Under the pieces are notes generated by a model, which saw only the letters and a program-made list of their open reading frames with translations, had not been told where the DNA came from and made no database searches. The position numbers were made by a program, and so were the translations under genes. From Tomocerus qinae (lineage: Eukaryota; Arthropoda; Collembola; Entomobryomorpha; Tomoceridae): a stretch of DNA of 64,000 nt. Positions 1-14,100 of the stretch are shown piece by piece. Numbering within the stretch: the stretch's first letter is position 1; the number at the start of each line of letters is the position of its first letter. The DNA is taken from the NCBI GenBank assembly GCA_020055645.1, contig CM034548.1, forward strand, positions 34,398,201 to 34,462,200, in the 5' to 3' direction.

Positions 1-149
1 TGATTGTATATGGAATAGGTAATGCGATGTCACTAGCTAAGACATAGCAGCTCTCAACGTATAAATCCATCATCATGTAGTAAAAGATATTATGTAGTAA
101 TTACATCATGTGTGCCATAAATGTAAATGTAACTGAACTTGCATTACAG
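1..149. other. Left edge, presumed intron end
   Basis: AT-rich sequence with no open frame of note. It ends in a plausible acceptor (TTGCATTACAG at 139-149) just before the coding-like stretch at 150-310, so it is probably the tail of an intron of that gene. Confidence 0.3.
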
Positions 150-310
150 ATAATGTACCTGCTACAGAGATATTCGATGCTTCAATTTACCATGCCACTC
201 TACCCTATGTCCGTTTGAACAATGCACATGAGCGAATAAAATCTGTCCATTTGAATCTTATTGGTACTGCAGTATTAAATCTTGAAGATTTTAATGCCCT
301 ATTATTATAA
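150..310 (+). CDS. Possible last coding exon of an unidentified upstream gene (partial)
   Basis: After the acceptor AG at 148-149, a frame opening with two bases of a split codon stays open for 52 codons and ends at TAA (308-310). The product begins NVPATEIFDASIYHATLPYV and includes AHERIKSVHLNLIGTAVLNL. Its mixed composition and even codon use look more like real coding DNA than the surrounding AT-rich sequence. No protein family is recognised and there is no start codon, so it would be a terminal exon whose upstream part lies outside the window. An AATAAA-containing stretch (TTAAAATAAAAAATGA, around 445-460) could serve as its polyadenylation signal. It could also be a chance open frame. 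The exon call rests on the splice acceptor plus frame length only. Confidence 0.35.
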
Positions 311-3300
311 TATACCGACACGAATATGCTATATAAGTATATACGCATAATTACAATGAATAAGAATGAAAAATATGTATTTGCACTGTCATATAGTAAA
401 TGACTAGAGAATCTGTGACTTTAAATTATTTATTCATGGTAGGTTTAAAATAAAAAATGACGTCCAATGCATATCTGTGTAGCATTGAAGTGTAAGCAAA
501 TGTTATTTGAAAGAATTTAAAATATCGAGCAGTGCATCTTTAGAAATGACATTTTTTGTTATAAAACCCCAATTTTTAAGATATAGTTATCAGTTGTGAT
601 ATAGATTGGACGGGAGAGAACACTTTGGTTGACTTATTATGAGAGAGTGACATGATGACATAAAGAAAAGTGTGAGAGTTGGTTGTTAGAGTGATAATAT
701 CTTGCAAGGCAGGGTCTTCAGAAACCAAAACCAATGGACTGGAATTTAAGTAGGAAGCTTAGGCACTGATAATCCTTGACCCATTAAATTATTTATTTGA
801 CAAATATTTTTTAGGCTTGTGGATGTTAGTTGAAGCATGACTGAGGTCTTTTCACCCTGTAATCTCTGGAATTAAAAATGTACTTTAGAATGAAGTGTAG
901 CTTGTCGTCATTGTCGCCGTCTAACATGTTGGTTAAATTGTTGACATAATGTCTCGATACTAAAAACAGATACAATTGTAGCTTGCAAGACAAATGCATG
1001 ACCTTATCTCTATATGGGTCGTTACCAAAATTTTATACATGTATCCTATTAGGTCATGTACCAAAGTGCATGCATACATTCAATACGTATATCTTTATGT
1101 ATGAATATACAGCACGATGCAAATACAGATTGGATATTATTTTATCAGTATTATTATTCTGGTGCTACTTTGTGAAGTCAAGTGTAATTCTGTATCACTT
1201 GGTTTTGATCTTCTGTTCTTCTATGAGACTAGTTGAATCCTAGCACATAAATTGTGCTAGAAAATGTTGAAATCAGTAAATTTCTAGCGACTGCGCATTG
1301 GCCCGAATTTCATAGACCGTTGATTGGACTCAGTAATGATAGCCTAGTCCTTGCTCATTAATTACAAAATATTACCCTTACTCATTAATTACAAAATATT
1401 ACGGACATAGATACAAACATTTATTCAAGAATGAAAAATCCCATGCGCATGCCCCACTTTATGCTTATGTAGAGTAAAGATTGGATATTGGAATTGTGTT
1501 GACAGCGGAGAGAAATCAAAATGCACTGAGCCAACAATACTCGAGTGAGATTCCTAGAATTGTTTTTGTAGGAGAAATAACAGAACAGAAGAACACAGCC
1601 AAATAATTTTGTTGAATGTATTCCACTAAGTGTGATTTCTACAGAATGCTACAGGTGCAATTAGTTCTACTTCAATGATCAATAACTCGAGGAGAACTAT
1701 AATATTTGCTTTTCATCCTTTTTCTAGAATCTTCTGTCACAATCACAAATATCTACATCGTTAGTTGTAACGTAACAACACTTTTATGTAAGTGATTGTA
1801 ATTATAACATCTTTGTACGGTTGGCATAATAATACTTGTATCACTATACTCAGAAGTAACATTAGATTCGCGTTAGTTTAAGTATATTGGAAGCAACTAT
1901 GAACTCATGCAAAAATATTCCTTTTTGTTTCAATAGAACCATTGTCCTTATTTCTTTTAAAACTTCACCTGTCGATTCACAGGTCGTTTACTTTCACGGG
2001 ACTTTGCATCTCTATGGGAGGCTTTGTTTCAGAATTATTAGTAACCAGGCTCATTTTTAAGACACATTTTATGCATGGTGTACATTGTACATTATTAGTA
2101 TAACGATATAAAAATGCAAGAATTTATTTTCAGATGAAGACTTCTGTATCCAATCATTGAAAGTGTTTTCAATTCAAACGCTACAATTTAAAGAAGCAAA
2201 AACAATATTTTTCAATTCTCTATGTCGAGAAATCTTGGGAAAATTCTTCATCAGTGCTATAACTAAAATTGTATAATCAATGGCTATTAGCCAATGTAGA
2301 TGCATGCAGTAAATGTTGATGTGCGTCTAGCTTGGAATTTTTCATGTATATATTTATTCTGGGAGGTTTTGACAATTGAATTTACACAGATACCGTGTAA
2401 AACTAATATATTGTTCCGACGCCGACCACTCAAGTATATTATACCTGCCTTCGTCGTCACCAAATGAGTGCGTGTACAGCTAATATTAAATTCACTCAGC
2501 AATGGACATTTACTTTGTATGCTCGTGTGGGTTGAAGTAAGAGGGAGAGAGAATAATATAATATTACAATGCACTTCATGCAGATAGTTTCTGTTGTGTT
2601 GAGGGTAATAGTCACTTACCTATTACTAAGGTAAAGTGAATAGTTCCTTTTATGTAAATACAGTATTCAAAAATTACTTCCGTCGGGCACGCCTTGTTTC
2701 CGATGTTCATGTTTATTTTGTGAAGTCACACGCTTAAACGGGATACTACTTATAATCAGTGCTATGTAAATACAATGACAGGTGGAATTCATATATAACA
2801 ATATTTTATACCCTAAAACCCAGTTTACTCTCTTGTGTCAAATACTCTTAAAATTATGTGGGTTATCACAAAAGCTATTGCTGAACATTTAGTAGGATGT
2901 AATTGTTTCTATTGGTATTTATGTTGGCAATGAATGTAATAAAATACATATATTATTGATAGTTTTATATTGAATTTAATGCAAAAATGTTTTGCTCGAT
3001 CGGATTCTCAATACACAGGCTAAAAATATCAATTACAAAATCAGTTCACCCCAATATAAAGATAAGCGCTCTCAAGTTGTTTACTTGTAAGATGTTTTTA
3101 CGTTTATACTTGATACGGACAACTGCGAGATTGGCATTTAAAACATTTTCAACATGATGATTTTTTCTGTGATTTCTAACTGTCAATAGGGTAGTATTGA
3201 TTATACTACAACCAGTACAGAATATTTAATGGTTTTGGGATCTGGTGAACTTACACTATAAAGATAATATGATGACCTTAGTGTGACCTAAAAATATGGA

Positions 3301-6300
3301 GACAAAAACTGGTGGGTAACCTTTAATACTCCAAAATTAAGGGCACTATTATAATGATGTGTAGCTGAATGATGACAAAATACAATAATTGCATCATCAG
3401 GTTACATTAAGTTGTCACAAAAGCATTTCATTGCCTATGATATTTATTATGATCAACTTAATACTACTACATACATGCAAGCTTATTCTACATAAATACT
3501 AAGCCTGCATTGAATGTCATGCAAGTTGAGTGCATTTCAATGTCACATAATAATATACTAAAAGAATGACCATAAAATATACGAGTTTACCTCAGCATTA
3601 TTTTTTGTATGTACTTGTCCAATACCTACAGCAGTATAAACGTAAAGACATTTTATCGACCACTGAAGAATTAACTAGGTGGGATTAAACTACAATGAAA
3701 TACTTTTCCCGTAGCTTTAGTACAGAAGCAGTTTGTAAATCAGAACAAACATAATGCTATGCTGGTTTGTTATTCTCATTAGTAGATACGTTGAGTAATG
3801 TATTAAGTACTAAGTTTATTATACGTTGTGCCTATCCTATTCGTATCATGTTGAGATCTTTGAAGTATGCAAGAATGGTTTACATTTATTCGTAAAACTC
3901 TGCCGTTTATTACCGAATTCACATTTTATGATAATATATTGATGAAATTGGCACAGTTCTTACACAGCACTCAATAAATTTTTGCATGATGATGATATAC
4001 TAGCACTGTGTACAAATAATGCAAATTTTAAACAGTGTTACTACATCAGAAGTAGCAGATGATGCTGCCTTTTAGAAAATATGGTTTACTAGCTGAGCAG
4101 ACTGAATAATTGAGTTCTTACGTAATATCTATTCTGATACACTAAGTAATGGGAGGAAAATATTCTACGGCATTCATCTTGGTTGTTTAATATTTTAAAA
4201 TTAATTCCTCAACAGAATAGTTATTAGTTTCGTCAGTATCTGTATTTGATGTATTTAAAGTTTAAAAATGTGTATTTATATAACAAAACGCATTTATGAT
4301 GAGAAATAATGTAAACAGATTAATCTTTTAGGACCCAGTGTTGTTCCGTGGTAATTGAACTTCAAAATTAGTCAACGTTTTTATCTTTTGAACAAATACT
4401 AGAATAACTTATCTTTACCGCCATGAAGAGCAAATAGAAGTAAAATTTTAGTGAAGCAGATTTGGACAATTTACTCATATAATTCCATTTCCTGTCGTTT
4501 TAGACATCTAGGTAGTTTTAGGCTGTGTAGAAGTTGAGTATTAGTAATCTCGGCGTGTGTAAGCATGCAAAATAAAAAGAACAAAGCAATGGGTAGTAAA
4601 CTGCAATAAAATGAAACATGCAACAATGTATGCACACCAATAGCATAAATCTGGTAATCGTAAGGAAGGCACTTTTAGCATAATGCAATAATGCAAGTTG
4701 TCGTCACAGTGCTAAGTGGTACAAAGTACACAAATAGGAGAGTTGAGCAATGTACATGAATACCCCTAGCAATAAGAATACTACTAGTCTGTATTATGAG
4801 TATGGAGATGAAGGATAAAGACTGCTCCCGTTTCCAATAACTGTTTTTAGTTTACTTTATAGTTAAGGCTTTGGTCTCACACTGCGAATTCAGTCAGTGA
4901 GCTCATTTAATGAGGGCGATAATTCTTTTGTTTGAAATGCTTTAAAACTTTCAAGCATCACTTCCGAAATGACAACCCAACAAGACAAAGTGACTCCAAA
5001 GATGAAGCAAAAATTACGTAAAGCGAGGGAAGGCATGGCATTCTTTAAATTATACCATTACATTATTATAAAAGTTAAGCGTCTTACTGTATTCTACGCA
5101 TTATCTGTAGTAGATAGTAGTTCGTTGTGGAGGAGAAGATCATTATTACCAGACTCTGATAGAGCACACTTATCTTTGGGGAGTAATGTCTCTAGTTATG
5201 GTATTTACTTTACTACTAAAAGCTTGTAATAATATCTATGATGAAATCGGCACCTATCATTATGCATGTCTGAATCGTGTTCATTTAACTTGATGAATTC
5301 AGTCCTGCCATTCGTGTAGTCTCATCAGTGTGCTTCCACTACTCCATGTAAAAATGACTTTAATTTTATATACAATGGCAGCAAGATGTTGTTTATCACG
5401 TTGATGACGCTATAGCATTTTTCATTGGCATTTTAAATCCCATTCAATCACCACAGGACAACACAGGCAAAGCAAGTCAAACCAGATTACTAATTCTAAT
5501 CGTAACTTATCTCAATAAAAAATAACACCGCATAAATTACAGATTAAGGATGGGTATTTGAGTATTGTATTGTTGGTTTTGATTGTGGTCTAAAACAACG
5601 AGCACCGCGAGACTACTCAATTGATATTATGAAAAGAATTAATTATCTCTATATGACATATAATACTGACTGAACTGACTCACACACTTTGTTGTGATCC
5701 TATTTAACTTAAAGAAATTTATTTGTCATGGTTTGGTTTGCTTGGATTGGATTTTGTGTGTATTATACTCACCTACAGAAGAACTTTGTTTTTTAAATGT
5801 GACGTTACTCCAATTCTGTATAGTAGGTAATGTTACGTTACAATTTGTGCTTGGTTTGATAATTTTAGGGTGGAGTGACTATTGCAATGACTTTGACTTT
5901 GTAAGTATTGCATTAAGGGGATTAGAGACACGTATTATAAGTTTTTGGTCGGGATGATGGTTGGTAGTTGGTTAGTACCTACATAAAGTAATCTATTACT
6001 TTACTTACTGTTATTATAATGTTCCTTTACCGTTTGTGACCAACAATTTTTTTACATTTCTTTCCACTCATTCAGAATTAGGCTTGTGTTGCTTTACATT
6101 CAAGTGTTGTGTCATGTCTATAACTAAGTGACTACTTACCCATTGTTGGTTTACTTATTTAAATGTAACTCTACCTCTATACATTTGCTCAATGCAAACG
6201 TGCAATCCTCGGAATTAAACAATAGGAAGGAACAGGATTTTCAAAGGGTTTGACTTTCCAATGGATATAATGGCACCCTATACTTTTAAATCTATTTTTC

Positions 6301-9300
6301 TAAGTGGGATTTATCTCGTACACAGTTGTACTACAAACTTAATTTATTGATAGGATTAGTTTTGTAATTAAAAGTTTCTTATTCCACATAACATTATAAT
6401 ATAGCTTAGCTTTCATGTCTCGTTTCACAAAATACCAATTAATTTCACAATTTTGATTATATTTTTGGAAGTTTTCATTTTACTTGGTTCGCTCGGTTGT
6501 AAGTAATTCCCTTCCAAAGCAATGCACATGGTATATAATGAATGGAATATTGCTGAAAGGGCAATGCTTGCAAATTCTCATACTAATACATTTATATTTC
6601 TTTAAGTATGCTTTTAAGGTTGTTGTACCTACACACGTGAAATGTGGATTTTTCACAGTCGTGCGAAGTATTCTACATCAAATTCAACTGAATAGTGTTT
6701 ATTTTATGTATATGACACAAATCACATCGGCATTAAAACAGAGACGAGTAAGACAAACGTAAAGAGCAAGGGAATAATAAATCTACATGTACCAATATTA
6801 CCAACTGTAATTATTTTTTTTATACTATTACGTAATGTACAGTGCAGATAAGCTACACAGGTGAAACTGATAAGGCATTATAATAATACATGTCGAGGCG
6901 GTCTGGTTTTTCTCATGCTTAATCTCAGAGTGTTGAAATGTTGACAGTAAATAATAGCATAAAATCTTCGAATTGTGGTAAATAGATATTATTTAAGTAC
7001 GCAAGTAAAATATATTATATAATTATGATCCAATTCACCCACGCCAACTTTTTAATTTTTCAAATTTACAGTACACTTTCAATCAAGATGTTTTGAATTA
7101 ATTAATTAGGAAAAAATGCAGAACGAACCATTTAGCATTCAATCTGAATAATAAACAAGATCTTTAAATACAAGGTGAACTATATCTAGTTTTATTGCTA
7201 AACTGGATAAGTTTAAAATGAAATATTTAGACCAATTTGTATTTTCCTTTGTTCTTACATTGGAAACTGCAATAAGTAACATTTTTCTCAACGACACAAG
7301 TATTATTGACAAAGCCGCTTGTTGAAAAGCTTTTGCGTTTAAAAATGGTACAGCGTTTGATATAAAAATGTAATAACCAGTTTCATAGGTACAAAGTACT
7401 CTGTTTCAATAATGGAACATTTAGAGATTCATGGAAAAGGAATTTAATTTCAATTACAAATTGGAGTTTCCATGTGATCTTATTGTTCATGGATATGTAG
7501 ACCGGTGAAATGAGACAACATGCTTTAGTGTATTTAAGAATAAAGATAAAGAATGACTGCGCACATTTAGTTTGTTGTCTAATTGTATGCTCTGAAATGA
7601 AATTTCAAATGAGACTTTTAACTCCCATCACTACTTACTACACGTCCCGCCACATACCAGAGAATCATGATATGATATTTAAAATCATATGCAATGGTAA
7701 AAGATCAGGAATGGAAAAGAATTTATGTTGTGCATTTTTAAATCTTAAAATGTATTACATACATCTATATAAATATACTATAATTGATATATCTATTCTG
7801 TAACAACGAGTACTATCGTTGTCATATCATTTTAGCAATAGTATAGCTATCAGTACCTATGTAATATTTTAATACTACCCATAATGTTTTCCTGTTAGTA
7901 ATGTTTGCATTCAGTTATTCTACATAGAACTTGGGTCCTTATTTGTTTAATATGAAAATATATAGCATTGCTTAATACAGTTCGTTCGTACTATATATAT
8001 GTAATAGTGAATAAAATGTATACACAGGAGATTATTGTAGATAGTTATAAAAAAGTTCCGCTTAAAGCAAAAAGGAAATGATAAGAACAGCAGAATTTTT
8101 GCTTTCCTTTTGTAATACCACTTTATATAGCACAATTGCAAAAAAGTTGTAATGGCATATTTGCAACATTGCTGTCTGGTTGACGAATGAATGAATGTAT
8201 GTTGAAGGTATGAATGTAGAGTAAACTCGGGTCTCGACTGTAGCAAATGTGTACAGCATCAATTCATTGGATGAGAATTCCTTTGCTCTTGCTTTTGTAA
8301 AATAACTGTGAGCGAAATAATAAATATAGCCAACTAAGCTAGGTGTCTAATATCTTTCTATTCATGCTGACTAAAGATATATATAGATGATACATTTTGC
8401 ATTTCTATTATCACTATCTACAAAATATAATATTAACATTGTACAGGAATGAAAGGCTATACACACAATCTCACAAGTGCGAAATTCTCATTGAAAATAA
8501 TTGTTGCAGAGCACCAGCTAAAAATAATTAACCTAATTAAAATGATACTTTACGTATAGTTCTATATACTATACAAGCCCACTTACATAAAGTAGGGGAA
8601 AAGGAAAGGGAGAAAATAGTTTCGCATAATAATTATATGCTATAGATTAATTTATGCTGCCTCTTTATTGATATTGATTATTATTCAAATCAATTGATGA
8701 TCTACAATATTTAGAACGTAATGATGTAACAATGGTGCTATTTTTGACTCAATTTTTACATAATATCAACATCCAAATATTCTACCAACTAAGTTCAAGC
8801 GTTACAGTTAATTTATATGCTTCAATTTATATTACAAGTCTCAAGTTCTATATTGCCCCAACAATGTCTATAATGAAAATTTATTTTTAATGAATCGCAA
8901 ATTATCTTCATGTAGTAATATTCAATAAATATCAAACATATTTACAAATGAATCCTTGGTTTTTCAAAATACTATTTTATAGAAGTAATGTGTGTATTAG
9001 TTTGCATAGTTTTCGTTGATAAATTAATGGACTACCGTAAGTAAATGTTATTACAAGTTTGTAAATAAAATGAGACTTTCGCTAGTTCTCTGCTTACTTT
9101 TACAGCTTTATTGCATTTCTTTTTGTTATAATCAATTGTGTATTAAATGTGTTAAAATTTCTAAAGTAGTTTTACCGTCCTCGGCGTTTGTAACACCATT
9201 TGTGAAAAAAATAGGACTGAAGATCTACAGCAATGTAAAAATGGAAGCACTGTTCTGTGGTTCTGAGTAGTAGCAGGTAGTAGGTAGGCAATACTGTAAC

Positions 9301-10986
9301 TCAGAAACCCGTTAGTTTGGTAGTTGCATGCAAGTTTGTTTACTTGATCTCTGGTTTAGTGTCCGATGTGGGAACTGGGAGCTGGGAAAATCTGTTGTCT
9401 TTATTTATTCTAAGTTATAATACCTACTTCAGAGGTTTTTGCAAGTATACTCTGGCTGCATAATCATTATACCACAACTACTACTATTACTACGTAGGTA
9501 CTACATTTGCAACGTTTATACTCTCACGCTATTTAAACGTAAAAACATGACACATCATGTCAGGCAACGAGTATTTAGTATTGTGCATAATTTTGCGTGC
9601 AATGCACTTTTAATTTATTTTATAGTTATTCTAAAGAAAACCTTTTAAATGAAAATTGAATCCAGGTCAATTCCTCTCCTGAGTTTAGGGATTACCTGAC
9701 TTCTCATAGAATCGCATGCAATGTGATTCTAAAACACCTCATTTGGCTATCAAATCATATTATTAACATCCCACTTAACGTGCACTTGCATTTGCTTGTA
9801 TCTATTTGTTACTGATAAGAAGTATCAACCTGAATATCCAACATAATACGTGTTATCTTTTAGCATATTGGAAGCTGTTACGACTATATTATTTTTCCAA
9901 AAGGTTCACAATGCTAAATTTGAGCTTCTTAATGCATAGTTTCTGCCTTGTTTGCAATTTGTAGTAGATTTGGTTTAATTTCTTACAATAGTATATTTTC
10001 TAGTGCAAGCGTCAGGAAGGACAATGTTGAATGCAAATCAATTCTGGCTGGTTGATCGGGAAAATCGTGTTACTCTCTACTACTAAAACATGTTGCAATA
10101 ACTATAAGTCATGCATAAAATAAAAAAACACAACAGAAACCGCACTTGAAAAAAAGCTTGAAAGTATTAAATTGTAGTCGCCTATAAGTAAAGTTTACTG
10201 TGTACATAGATAAGAAATGTCAAACAAAGTCACACGCTAACTTTCTATTTCTGTTAAATGGACCGGTTGTCTTTAGATAGACTATAATAGCACGAAGGAA
10301 AAGATTGTTACTCCTTTTATGCTGTATACTAAATACGTATCGATATTGTATACCTATTATTACCTGTTGTAATAATACAGTTAAGCATTCCCATCTTACT
10401 ATCCTAATGTCCTACCTAATGTATTTAATATAACTGCATGTGGAAATTAGTTTAAAATGTATTGATTATTGAATGAATGGATGACTGGTTTCTAAAATAG
10501 GCAATTCCTGTATTGGAAAAAGAAGTTCCATCTTTTTAATAAATGCAGACGATTTAGGAAGGTAACTAGACTAGTATATAGTGCATAACTGTGATAAAGC
10601 CATGTACGGAAAAAGGTGATGTGGTTTATAAACTAATTTGCATTTATTAAACCTGGAAAGGTAGTCTAATAGTATAAATGAATACATATTATATAGCAGG
10701 TATGAATGAAGCCCATATTAGTATAGTAATGGATATGCATAACATATTTAACAAGATAGTATTTGTCTCTTATTGCTCCTAATTCCATATATTTATTGAA
10801 ATTAGTTAAGATAAAAGAATGAGCGTGATAAACCATTATTTACTGCTTTTAGCTGCCACTTACTAAGTACCTAGTCAATTAGTTCAACTTTTATTTATGT
10901 GTAGTCATTTTATGTCAGCTAATTATCCCACTGTCTTGGAACCATTGTCACTAGTGCTAATAATCTTTTTTGTTTCTTATTTTCAG
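311..10986. other. No recognisable gene; intergenic or first Graf intron
   Basis: About 10.7 kb of AT-rich DNA on either side of which coding exons are seen. Open frames here are under 100 codons, low in complexity and lack family motifs. I searched the + strand by eye for the expected first Graf exon (an acidic start followed by a DSPxFRE-like and HExEL-like stretch) and did not find it. A 22-bp direct repeat sits at 1354-1402. A polypyrimidine-poor but usable acceptor (TTATTTTCAG) ends the segment at 10986. Confidence 0.5.
1354..1402. repeat. Two-copy 22-bp direct repeat
   Basis: The segments 1354-1375 and 1381-1402 are identical (CTCATTAATTACAAAATATT followed by AC), separated by five bases. 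This is a simple local duplication without evident function. Confidence 0.85.
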
Positions 10987-11144
10987 TATTGTCGCGAGCC
11001 CAGCGTGCATTGGCGGCTTCTCTGGAGAACTTCACTTTTGAATGCATAGGAAACAATCAGACTGACGACGAAATAGTGATTGCACATTCTCTGCAGCAAT
11101 TTGGTCACCTTATCTCAGCCATTGAAGATGAGCGAGACCGAATG
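10987..11144 (+). CDS. Graf: Graf exon a (BAR, residues 1-52)
   Basis: Acceptor TTTTCAG ends at 10986 and donor GTAAAG starts at 11145. The exon starts with two bases (TA) completing a codon from an unseen upstream exon, then reads [20 protein letters not shown] and [20 protein letters not shown]. This matches the BAR helix 1/2 segment of GRAF proteins, where the family shows an F-x-F-x-C/Y-I-G...TDDE pattern. It ends on a codon boundary. Confidence 0.93.
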
Positions 11145-14100
11145 GTAAAGCTAATTTTTTTTTCGAAATCTTATTAATTAGAAAATAAACAAACGGAAAC
11201 AACTTCATTATTGTACAATTTTGTCAACCAAAAGTAGTATTTGGAAGCTCTATTTTGTGCAATGGTATTCGTCTTAGGTATACCTAGGTAAAAACTAAAA
11301 AGGTTTTATTGTACAAAAAGCATAATCCTTTGCCTCAACTTCAAATCGCACATAATCGCATAACGTGTATACAATTGAAGCAATATGCTTCCATACATTT
11401 ATTGTCAGTCACTATGTCATTTTCACTTTCTTAGGAATAAAAATAAAAGTGTATAAATTGTAATAAATCTACTCCTTTCTAAATTTTTCTATTTTCTAAT
11501 AATGTTACGAAACTTTAATTTCAATGAAGAGATAGTTTTATTTTATAACACAAATTGAAAGTGATTTATTGGGACAATAGAGACTAGCAATAAATATTTT
11601 GCTATTCAATGTGATTGGGTCATGATCTATGACTATAATGCGTAAGTGGTGAAGTAAAAGGGGCAATTTAGAGAAATCATCTCTTTTGTACATTTGTAGT
11701 AACGTATATACAAATACGATTAGTTAAGATGTTATGTTACTCAGAAATTAAATTATAAGATTGTTCAAAATCCTTTGAAAGGATAAGAATACAGCGTTAC
11801 GTATGATGATAATTTATTATAGCAGTTGCACGTTTACTATATTATAGTTTTGCATAGTGTAGTGTAGCAAACGAAACAATCCAAAGTGAAAGCAGATGGG
11901 TTCATCAATTCAAATCAGTTCAGCATGTTCCTGCAAGTCTTCATTGACTTAACTGTATCATTTTGTACAATGTGTATATACATACATATGTGTCTAAGGG
12001 ATTTGAAAAGACATTGCAATCCAACTTTTATATTGATCTTCGTTTAGTTAATTTCCTTCTCCGAGATACATTCAAATTGAAAGATGAGTAATCAGTGAGA
12101 AACAATAGTTTGTCTGTAAATAATGAAGAACTATGATGTACAAACAGAAGTTGTAATTAGAGGAGACTCACGAATTTGATGGATGCCTAAATGAAGTTGA
12201 TCTGAATTGAGTAAATGTTTACGAAAACCCACAATCAGAGTAACGTCCTCTTTAGCGGCGTAACTAAATCTCTTTAGGAGGATTATTAGTTTGTCTTGAA
12301 TTTTATGTATTCAAATATTTCTCGTCAATAATTTACTCTTTTTGACAGAAAGTTTTTTACGCCCCTGATTTGCCCACATATTTTTCCATATAAAAATACA
12401 TGCATTGTTCAATGAATATTTTGTATGTACTTTCATTTTCGTGAATATTCTTTGTTATATGTTAAGGTCAGGAAGAAGTGTGCTCTTTAATTGGTAATCT
12501 GCCTTGCATAGCACTAAAGATATAATTTCTCAATATTTGTAAATAATTTAATATATATTTTAAAAAAATTATCAAAAATATTTATTGGAAAGTATAGGTA
12601 GGCAATGTTACACAACTGACCATATTCGTAGTTTTATTTCCGATCTCAATACGCCGTATAGGAAAGTCAAAGTTAAAAATACATTCAAAGAGATGGATTA
12701 ATCTCATGATTAAAGGAGATTCAAAGGCCGAGGAAAACAAATCCAAAATCCTAATGGAAACTGATATTCAATTTCTTTGACGCTTTAATGCTTTATTAAT
12801 TTAATGTGAAAAGTAGGTAGGAATTACTCCAAACAATTGTGGGATTTCTGGAAATGCTATGAATTAAATATCACCACAATCGGATTTTTTTTACAGCATG
12901 TGCGTAATACATGCTTACTCTTGCGACAACAATAAGAAATATTGGATTAGTTGATACATAGTCGTAGGTCATGGGTTTAATCTCCTTAAATTCTCTTCCA
13001 GGGACGGTATTTGTTTGTTTCAGTTTCCTATAAGGGAATTTATGATGACGTTTGATTTTATTTTGGTAACATAGTATTTGTTATGACATTATGTCAAATA
13101 ACATTGGTTTGATACATAATATGAGTGTATGAATAGCTTTAACTGTACGGATAAAATGGGTAATACTCACACACAAGGAAGAATCTTAATGTATTCTTAG
13201 CAGAAATTCGCGAAAGGCATTTGTACGTAGTTTTGACTAACGATTCGTTTATATATTAGGTTATTGTCAACTTACAGTTGTTTTGTCCTTTTAAGGTGGG
13301 TGAGTGGTCAGTGAATCACTTGTGTTGCTAGCTCTAAAAATATTATGTAGCGGTGAAAAGAAATATATAAAGTTTAACAGTAAGTATAGGGACATGGATG
13401 TATCTTTGAAAGGCTTATTAAACTTTTCTTTCTTGGCGTACCAGGACTTCAACTCTAATGATAATGCTGATTCTGTCAGTCGTTAGAAATGCGATTTAAA
13501 TTTAGTAGGTCTATCTTACAGATAGATTTTGCCGTAGGTTGGGATGAAAGTCTCTACTTATTTCCAATGCCTATATAAATGGCTAGCAGTTAGTCATTAG
13601 CTTGTAAGAGTTTGTTTTGCACTTGTACTTAGCACAGTGCCAAACTATAGTAAGACTTGTACATTACTATAATAGACCTTCAGTCGGTTGTTATTGTTAC
13701 TGTACTTATATATTATATTATTGTGTGTGCAACTGTTGACGGGAAAATTAACGGGACTGTGATTAGCCGCATCATCATTATTATCATTATTACTACGAAT
13801 TGTAAAAGAATATTATTAGAACTTGTATGACTAGCATCTTAGATACATTTATTGTCAATCCACATTTATAATTTACGGAATGCCGTAGACTTTTGCCTTC
13901 TGATCATGCGCGAGTTTGGAGGAGGAGAGGGCTGATGATATAGCAGGCAATGTGTGCGTAGTAAGGAAGGTTGTAGGTTGGGAGATGCAGGCTATTGGGA
14001 TTGGAAGAAATGCAATGCAGTGAATACACCGAGCCGAGCGAGTAAATAACAGAACAGAACAAGAGATGGCAGCTGTATCATATCTCATATTCTCCTACAA

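Noticed and set aside
1974..2060. Coding-like stretch around TCACCTGTCGATTCACAGGT, considered as a Graf first exon
   Set aside because: The frame does not match the GRAF N-terminal pattern and has no usable donor in the needed phase.
9070..9270. 66-codon frame with a signal-peptide-like start and several cysteines
   Set aside because: Hydrophobic starts are common in T-rich DNA. There is no conserved cysteine spacing, splice site or promoter evidence.
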